Of a DNA stretch of 64,000 nucleotides, positions 58,862-64,000 are shown one piece after another; within the stretch, counting starts at the first letter, position 1; every line of letters begins with the position of its first letter. This DNA comes from Bacteroidales bacterium (GTDB lineage: Bacteria > Bacteroidota > Bacteroidia > Bacteroidales > F082). The notes under the pieces are model-generated. The model ran no database searches and was not told the origin of the DNA. It saw only the letters and a program-made list of their open reading frames with translations. A program made the position numbers and the translations under genes. The DNA lies in contig JAFXMK010000004.1 in the NCBI GenBank assembly GCA_017530365.1, positions 1-64,000 on the forward strand. Reading direction: 5' to 3'.

Positions 58862-61471
58862 ATGAACGCTTACGAGATCAGAAATAGCTTCTTGGACTTC
58901 TTCCGTTCGAAGGAGCACACCATCGTGCCGTCGGCACCCATCGTCGTCAAGAACGACCCCACCCTGATGTTCACCAACGCTGGCATGAACCAGTTCAAAG
59001 ACATCTTCTTGGGCAACCAACCCTCGAAGTGGAAACGCGCCGCCGACTCACAGAAATGCCTACGTGTGTCGGGCAAGCACAACGATTTGGAGGAAGTCGG
59101 CCACGACACCTACCACCACACCATGTTTGAGATGTTGGGCAACTGGTCGTTTGGCGACTACTTCAAGAAAGAAGCCATCGCCTATGCCTGGGAGTACCTC
59201 ACCGAGGTGGTAAAGATCGACAAGGACCGTCTCTACGTCACCGTCTTCGGCGGCGACGAGAAGGACGGTCAGCCTGCCGACATGGAAGCCTACGGCTACT
59301 GGAAGGAACATGTCGCTGAAGACCGTATCATCTACGGCAACAAGAAGGACAACTTCTGGGAGATGGGCGAGACGGGTCCCTGCGGTCCCTGCTCGGAGAT
59401 CCACATCGACCTGCGCGACGACGAAGCCCGCAAGCAAGTGGCTGGACGCGATCTCGTCAACATGGACGACCCGCAGGTGATCGAGATCTGGAACCTCGTG
59501 TTCATGCAATACAACCGCATGGCTGACGGCCATCTAGTGGAACTCCCCGCCAAGCATGTGGACACGGGCATGGGCTTTGAGCGCCTCGTTCGCGTGCTGC
59601 AAGGCAAGACCTCAAATTACGACACTGACGTGTTCCAGCCCATCATCCAGGCCATCGCCAAGATGTCGGGCATCGAATACGGCAAGGCTGAGAAGACCGA
59701 CGTCGCCATGCGCGTCATCGCCGACCACCTGCGTGCCGTGAGCTTCGCCATCGCCGACGGGCAGCTGCCGTCGAACAACGGCGCCGGCTATGTCATCCGC
59801 CGTGTGTTGCGCCGTGCCGTGCGCTATGGGTTCACCTTCCTCGGTTTCGAAGAGCCGTTTGTGTGCCAGCTCCTGCCCATCCTGGTGCAGCAGATGGAGC
59901 ACAACTACCCCGAGATCAAGTCGCAGCAAGAGCTCGTCAGCAAGGTCATCCGCGAAGAGGAGGCCTCGTTCCTGCGCACCTTAGCGCAAGGCATCAAGCG
60001 CTTTGAAGGCTACGTGGAACAACATCCCGGCCAGGACATCGACGGCAACTTCGCCTTCGAGCTGTTCGACACCTACGGCTTCCCCATCGACCTTACCCAG
60101 CTAATGGCCTCAGAGAAGGGCATCAACGTCGACATGGAAGGCTTCAAGGCCAACCTCGAAGAGCAGAAGAACCGCTCACGCAAAGCTGCCGAGAAAGCCA
60201 ATGGCGACTGGGTGGTGGTGAACGAGAGCGAGCAGCCCACCGAGTTTGTCGGCTACACCGACATGAGCAGCGAGAGCCACATCCTACGTTTCCGCGAGGT
60301 GGTGGCCAAGAAGAAGACCCACTTCGAGATCGTCCTCGACAAGACCCCGTTCTATGCCGAGATGGGCGGTGAGGTGGGCGACACCGGCACCCTGACTTCC
60401 GAAAACGAAACCATCAAGATTGTGAACACCATCAAGGAAAACAATCTTGTCATCCATATCACCGAGCAGTTGCCGCAGAACCCCGAGGTGGCCTTCACTG
60501 CCTCCATCGACGTGGAACGCCGTCAGCGCATCGCAAACAACCACAGCGCCACCCACCTGATGCACGCCGCCTTAAGGCAGGTGCTGGGTAGCCATGTCGA
60601 GCAAAAGGGCTCGTTGGTCGACGACCAGCGTTTGCGCTTCGACTTCAGCCACTTCGCCAAGATGACACCTGAGGAGATCCAAAAGGTGGAGAAGATCGTC
60701 AACCAAAAGATCCGCGAGAACATCCCGAATGTGACCTACGCCGAGATCCCAATCGACGAGGCCAAGGCCATGGGTGCCACGGCGTTGTTTGGCGAGAAAT
60801 ATGGCGACAAGGTGCGCGTGGTGGTCTTCGACAAGGACTACTCCATGGAGCTCTGCGGTGGCTGTCACACCAGCGCCACGGGCAACATCGGCATGTTCAA
60901 GATCGTCAGTGAAGGCGCCATCGCTGCCGGCATTCGCCGTATTGAGGCCATCACTGGCGAGGCCGTAGAGCAATACCTCGACGAACAACTGAACCTGATC
61001 GGACAACTACGCGAATGTGTCAAATCTAACGATTTGGTAAAAGGCGTTATTACCCTCAATGAACAGAACGCTGCCCTACGAAAAGAAGTGGAGCACCTAA
61101 TGCAAGAGAAGGCCCAAAGCTCTGCCGAAACACTGCTTGCTAAAGCGGTTGACTATGAGAGCTGCAAACTGATTATCGAAAAACTTACTGTTGCTGGCGA
61201 CCAGTTGCGCAATATCGCCTTGCTCCTCAAGCAGATGAACGAACGCACCATCGCCATCCTCGGCTCCGTGTCGGACGGCAAGCCTTCGCTCTGCCTGTTG
61301 CTGCCCGAGGCATTCGCCGATGCCAAGGGTTTGGATGCCACCAAGCTCATCCGCGAGGTGGCCAAGGAGATACAAGGCGGTGGCGGCGGACAGAAAACCC
61401 TCTGCGTGGCCGGTGGACGTAATGCTGATGGATTGCCGAAGGCAATGCAGATGCTGAGAGAGAGAATCTGA
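58862..61471 (+). CDS. alaS: Alanyl-tRNA synthetase
   Basis: 869 residues, near the usual 875. Class II core: SFLDFFRSKEHTIVPSAPIV, TNAGMNQFKDIFLG, then GPCGPCSEIHIDLR and TGMGFERLVRVLQGK. The editing domain has HSATHLMHAALRQVLG and CGGCHTSATGNIG, and the C-Ala domain ends GGGGQKTLCVAGG. It charges tRNA-Ala; a tRNA-Ala gene is at 16852. The ATG at 58862 follows the promoter; a reading from 58835 would start with TTG inside it. It converges on rdgB with two bases between stops. Confidence 0.98.
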   Translation: MNAYEIRNSFLDFFRSKEHTIVPSAPIVVKNDPTLMFTNAGMNQFKDIFLGNQPSKWKRAADSQKCLRVSGKHNDLEEVGHDTYHHTMFEMLGNWSFGDYFKKEAIAYAWEYLTEVVKIDKDRLYVTVFGGDEKDGQPADMEAYGYWKEHVAEDRIIYGNKKDNFWEMGETGPCGPCSEIHIDLRDDEARKQVAGRDLVNMDDPQVIEIWNLVFMQYNRMADGHLVELPAKHVDTGMGFERLVRVLQGKTSNYDTDVFQPIIQAIAKMSGIEYGKAEKTDVAMRVIADHLRAVSFAIADGQLPSNNGAGYVIRRVLRRAVRYGFTFLGFEEPFVCQLLPILVQQMEHNYPEIKSQQELVSKVIREEEASFLRTLAQGIKRFEGYVEQHPGQDIDGNFAFELFDTYGFPIDLTQLMASEKGINVDMEGFKANLEEQKNRSRKAAEKANGDWVVVNESEQPTEFVGYTDMSSESHILRFREVVAKKKTHFEIVLDKTPFYAEMGGEVGDTGTLTSENETIKIVNTIKENNLVIHITEQLPQNPEVAFTASIDVERRQRIANNHSATHLMHAALRQVLGSHVEQKGSLVDDQRLRFDFSHFAKMTPEEIQKVEKIVNQKIRENIPNVTYAEIPIDEAKAMGATALFGEKYGDKVRVVVFDKDYSMELCGGCHTSATGNIGMFKIVSEGAIAAGIRRIEAITGEAVEQYLDEQLNLIGQLRECVKSNDLVKGVITLNEQNAALRKEVEHLMQEKAQSSAETLLAKAVDYESCKLIIEKLTVAGDQLRNIALLLKQMNERTIAILGSVSDGKPSLCLLLPEAFADAKGLDATKLIREVAKEIQGGGGGQKTLCVAGGRNADGLPKAMQMLRERI

Positions 61472-61473
61472 TT

Positions 61474-62055
61474 CTAACCCAATTCTTTTAAAAACGCTAT
61501 CAGCTTCTGCGTGGCACGTCCACGATGGCTGATGGCGTTTTTCACTTCATGGCCAAGTTCGGCGAAAGTCCGGTCGTAGCCGTCGGGCTGGAAGATAGGA
61601 TCGTAGCCGAAGCCTTCGGTGCCACGCTGCTGTTCGGTGATTTGTCCGTCACAGCGGCCTTCGAAGTAATACGATTTGCCATCAAGGTTCAGTGCGATGC
61701 AGGTTCGGAAAGCGGCCTTGCGGTTGTTCTGTCCCTTCATGGCGGCCAGCATCTTGTCCACGTTGTCCTGGTAGCTGCAATGCTCGCCAGCATAACGCGC
61801 CGAATACACGCCCGGAGCACCGCCCAAGGCCTCCACCTCGAGGCCAGTGTCGTCGGCAAAGCAGTCCACGTGGTACTTGTTGGTGACGAAGTCCGCCTTG
61901 ATCTTGGCGTTGCCCTCGATGGTGTCGGCATCTTCGACGATGTCCTCGTGGCAGCCAATCTCTTCGAGGCTCATGACCTCATAGAGGCCTTCCATGATTT
62001 CGCGCATCTCGCGCAGTTTGTTCTTGTTGTTAGTGGCAAATACGATTTGTTTCAT
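61474..62055 (-). CDS. rdgB: Non-canonical purine NTP pyrophosphatase (HAM1/RdgB)
   Basis: 193 residues. It hydrolyses dITP and XTP to protect DNA. Segments: [40 protein letters not shown] (the central motif, in part), [12 protein letters not shown] and [11 protein letters not shown]. The ATG at 62055 overlaps the ung stop (ATGA), coupling two genome-protection genes. Confidence 0.96.
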   Translation of the reverse strand: MKQIVFATNNKNKLREMREIMEGLYEVMSLEEIGCHEDIVEDADTIEGNAKIKADFVTNKYHVDCFADDTGLEVEALGGAPGVYSARYAGEHCSYQDNVDKMLAAMKGQNNRKAAFRTCIALNLDGKSYYFEGRCDGQITEQQRGTEGFGYDPIFQPDGYDRTFAELGHEVKNAISHRGRATQKLIAFLKELG

Positions 62056-62729
62056 AAACTCCAATCAATAGGTTCTATCCCGTTTTGTATCAAATAATTG
62101 TTCGTTTGAGAGAAATGGTGGCAGCCGAAAAAGCCACGGCTAGCCGAAAGTGGCGATGGATGCACTGACTTTAGAATTAGATGCTTGAAAGGATCTATCA
62201 AGGCTTGCTTGGCAATGGCGTAGTTGCCCCAAAGGATAAAGACAAGATGCTCGCGTTGCTCCGACAGAGCTCGTATGGCAGCGTCAGTAAACTGTTCCCA
62301 TCCATGGCGCGAGTGAGAGGCGGCTTGTCCGGCTCGCACCGTCAGTGAAGCATTGAGCAGCAGCACCCCTTCCCTCGCCCACTTCTCGAGGTTGCCCGAG
62401 CGCGCTATTGGCACACCGAGGTCATCGTGCAGCTCCTTGAAGATGTTTTGAAGGCTGGGCGGAAAAGGCACACCGTCGGGCACCGAGAACGAAAGACCAT
62501 GGGCCTGTCCCGGACCATGGTAAGGATCCTGTCCCAAGATAACCACCTTTACCTTGTCGAAAGGCGTGAGGTTGAAAGCATTAAAGATCAAGGGACCTGG
62601 GGGATAGACGGCATATTGTCGCTTCTCGCTTACCAAAAACGACTTTAAATCGGCGAAATACGATGCTTCAAACTGTGGACGCAGCACTTGGTACCAACTG
62701 GCATCAATGTCTGGCTTTTTTACTTCCAT
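62052..62729 (-). CDS. ung: Uracil-DNA glycosylase
   Basis: 225 residues, family 1. Catalytic loop [20 protein letters not shown], then [17 protein letters not shown] and the [13 protein letters not shown] loop that grips DNA. The ATG at 62729 ([12 protein letters not shown]) gives normal length; a longer frame from 62918 only mirrors the small lipoprotein gene on the other strand. An AATATTTGC lies upstream but differs from the promoter consensus. Confidence 0.96.
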   Translation of the reverse strand: MEVKKPDIDASWYQVLRPQFEASYFADLKSFLVSEKRQYAVYPPGPLIFNAFNLTPFDKVKVVILGQDPYHGPGQAHGLSFSVPDGVPFPPSLQNIFKELHDDLGVPIARSGNLEKWAREGVLLLNASLTVRAGQAASHSRHGWEQFTDAAIRALSEQREHLVFILWGNYAIAKQALIDPFKHLILKSVHPSPLSASRGFFGCHHFSQTNNYLIQNGIEPIDWSL

Positions 62730-62805
62730 GGCTTTAAAATAATTTGCAAATATTGGAAATAAATCCGAGAAAATTGCGTTATTTTGCAAATCAAATTCTA
62801 TCAAA

Positions 62806-62943
62806 ATGAAAAAAACCGCGAAAATTATCGCTATTGCCATGTTAATCGCACTTGTCTCGGGCATCCTTACCTCGTGCAGATCTTCGAGCACCTGCCCCGC
62901 ATACGGTGAGACCAGCAAGTACCAAATTGAAACTCGCTATTGA
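62806..62943 (+). CDS. 45-residue lipoprotein
   Basis: ATG at 62806, TGA at 62941-62943. A basic start and hydrophobic segment end ILTSC (Cys24), then a short mature part with [11 protein letters not shown]. Very small lipoproteins with a CPAYG-like motif occur in Bacteroidota next to outer-membrane protein genes. The stop overlaps the TTG start of the next gene as TTGA. It is too short for a length cutoff of 60 residues. Function unknown; perhaps an accessory of the following protein. Confidence 0.7.
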   Translation: MKKTAKIIAIAMLIALVSGILTSCRSSSTCPAYGETSKYQIETRY

Positions 62944-63719
62944 GACTCAATCGCCTTTTCATTGCGATAAGCTTTGCCCTGTCGCCCGTCATCCTTGACG
63001 CGCAGGAGATTTCTATTGGCAACGACGACAATCGACCAATAGAGGAGCGGATTATATACAGCAACGAGACCACCTTGCACGCCACCTTGCACACTCGAGG
63101 ACTCGGCGTGGGATTCAAGACTGGCAGAATCCGAAGCATTTACAAGACAACAAACTGGGATTTTGAGGTTTCCTACCTAAAATCACAGAAACAAATCCAG
63201 TTGTTGGGGCCATATTTCAGCTCCACTTCCTTTGTCTATGGAAAACTCAACGATGTACTGGTGTTGCGGGGAGGTTATGAAGTAGAAAACAGGATTTTCG
63301 GCAAGCCTTACTGGGGAGGCGTGGAATTACGTTGGCTTTATGGATTTGGCGGCTCCTTGGCGTTATTGAAGCCCTATTATTATACTGTAATTGTAGCCGT
63401 CCCCTCTTCTACGGGAGAGTACATCCAAGCCACAGAGTATCAAACTTACGACAACCATTCCCAATGGATTGAGATTATTGGAAAGGCTCCATTCAGATAT
63501 GGTTTTAACGAAATGAAATTGCGGCCTGGCATTTATGCAAAAGGCGGATTGAGCTTTGAGATGGGAACCAGCAAAACAAGCGCCCAGTCCTTAGAAATCG
63601 GCATGGTTGCAGAATACTATCCGCAAGGAATGCCGTTAATGGCCGAAAACCCAAAAGAGTATTTCATTCCGACCTTGTATTTGTCATTTAGTTGGGGCTC
63701 GCGTTATAACAAGTACTGA
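62940..63719 (+). CDS. Probable outer-membrane beta-barrel protein
   Basis: 259 residues if it starts at TTG 62940. A signal peptide (about 1-22, ending VILDAQ) needs this start, since no ATG follows before the mature part. The rest alternates polar and hydrophobic residues in strands (GVGFKTGRIRSIYKTTNWDFEVSYLK..., LYLSFSWGSRYNKY at the end) and closes on an aromatic residue, as beta-barrels do. No family was recognised. Coupled to the 45-residue lipoprotein by a four-base overlap and ended by a strong terminator. Confidence 0.72.
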   Translation: MRLNRLFIAISFALSPVILDAQEISIGNDDNRPIEERIIYSNETTLHATLHTRGLGVGFKTGRIRSIYKTTNWDFEVSYLKSQKQIQLLGPYFSSTSFVYGKLNDVLVLRGGYEVENRIFGKPYWGGVELRWLYGFGGSLALLKPYYYTVIVAVPSSTGEYIQATEYQTYDNHSQWIEIIGKAPFRYGFNEMKLRPGIYAKGGLSFEMGTSKTSAQSLEIGMVAEYYPQGMPLMAENPKEYFIPTLYLSFSWGSRYNKY

Positions 63720-63735
63720 TGTGGACAAGACACAA

Positions 63736-63770
63736 AAAAAATGGGGAGGCTCACGTCTCCCCATTTTTTG
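63736..63770. terminator. Bidirectional terminator after the outer-membrane protein gene
   Basis: AAAAAATGGGGAG (63736-63748) pairs perfectly with 63757-63769; both flanks supply T runs on their strand, so it can serve the two convergent genes. Confidence 0.92.
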
Positions 63771-63787
63771 TTATGCTCCCAATGGAT

Positions 63788-64000
63788 TTAGAAGACCAGG
63801 AACTTCGTGGTAGAAGTATGGTTTCCAGCATTCAGGCGGAGGATGTAGGAGCCGTTAGCCAACCCACTCACAGACACCGAAGCTTCATGTGAACCTTCGG
63901 AGAGTGAGCCGATAACTTCGTTCCTAACCATACGGCCTGTGATATCGAACACTTGATAGGAGACCTTGGCTTCATTATTCAATTCGAAGCTGATCTTGGC
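63788..64000 (-). CDS. T9SS type A cargo protein, 5' end beyond window
   Basis: Only the last 70 codons are inside the window, and the frame is open to base 64000. They read as a type A sorting domain: VSYQVFDITGRMVRNEV, a SEGSHEASVSVSGLANGSYILRL-type stretch and TSTTKFLVF at the end. The functional part lies outside the window. Confidence 0.85.
   Translation of the reverse strand, partial: AKISFELNNEAKVSYQVFDITGRMVRNEVIGSLSEGSHEASVSVSGLANGSYILRLNAGNHTSTTKFLVF

Noticed and set aside
62730-62918. Longer N-terminus for uracil-DNA glycosylase
   Set aside because: It is antisense to the 45-residue lipoprotein gene; normal family length starts at 62729.
1-64000. Prophage, integrative element or insertion sequence
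   Set aside because: No transposase, integrase, phage structural gene or direct-repeat boundary was seen; nearly all genes are core functions.

Overview
The window is chromosomal DNA from a member of the Bacteroidota, most likely an uncultured Bacteroidales. The evidence is: five proteins with type IX secretion (T9SS) C-terminal sorting domains; promoters of the Bacteroidota type (TAnnTTTG near -7) in front of most transcription units; a tRNA without an encoded CCA; and family variants typical of the phylum (YajC-YbbR-CoaE order, the long divergent urocanate hydratase, DUF2851, GIN-domain lipoprotein, about 1100-residue SecA). Most of the sequence is core housekeeping. No phage, plasmid, transposase, CRISPR array or rRNA operon was found, and no intergenic stretch exceeds about 300 bases.

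Layout. 1-7.9 kb: a cut T9SS cargo gene, a large secreted endonuclease I-like protein, then a leftward operon (T9SS type B cargo, DUF1573 lipoprotein, yajC, ybbR, coaE). 8-10.4 kb: hutU and a small lipoprotein. 10.5-13.4 kb: a leftward gtrA-gtrB-polytopic membrane protein triad. 13.5-18.2 kb: mfd, tRNA-Ala, a choline-kinase-like gene and a DUF59 gene. 18.2-23.2 kb: leftward sufBCDSE. 23.3-29.2 kb: a rightward operon of a membrane PHP protein, a GT39-type glycosyltransferase, pepT and an LtaS-like sulfatase. 29.2-32.5 kb: secA. 32.6-37.2 kb: a leftward operon (Nudix, coaD, thioredoxin-fold protein, GT2, membrane protein). 37.3-42.4 kb: pyrE, birA, a T9SS cargo-folE-GIN operon and a 5'-nucleotidase-family lipoprotein. 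42.5-46.3 kb: a ZapB-like coiled coil, zapA, a 6S-like RNA, rny and DUF2851. 46.4-51.6 kb: an OPT transporter, pyrH, a GT39-like gene and frr. 51.7-56.5 kb: ddl opposite PASTA-T9SS cargo-rluD. 56.5-64 kb: hldD, merR-type and M23 genes, alaS, rdgB-ung, a 45-residue lipoprotein with an outer-membrane protein, and another cut T9SS cargo gene.

The most unusual structure is a dispersed family of degenerate tandem arrays with an exact 7-base period. At least sixteen occur, nearly all where one gene ends and the next begins, usually containing the stop codon. Three lie inside reading frames: one in sufS, where it appears to have replaced a loop before the conserved MEHH segment, and two in mfd. At the frr/ddl junction two arrays face each other and can form a 32-position imperfect hairpin. 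Other points of interest are nearly leaderless transcripts (mfd, gtrA, birA, M23 gene), a SufD without its N-terminal domain, a thioredoxin-fold protein with no CxxC, T9SS cargo genes inside housekeeping operons, and a 6S-like RNA between zapA and rny.
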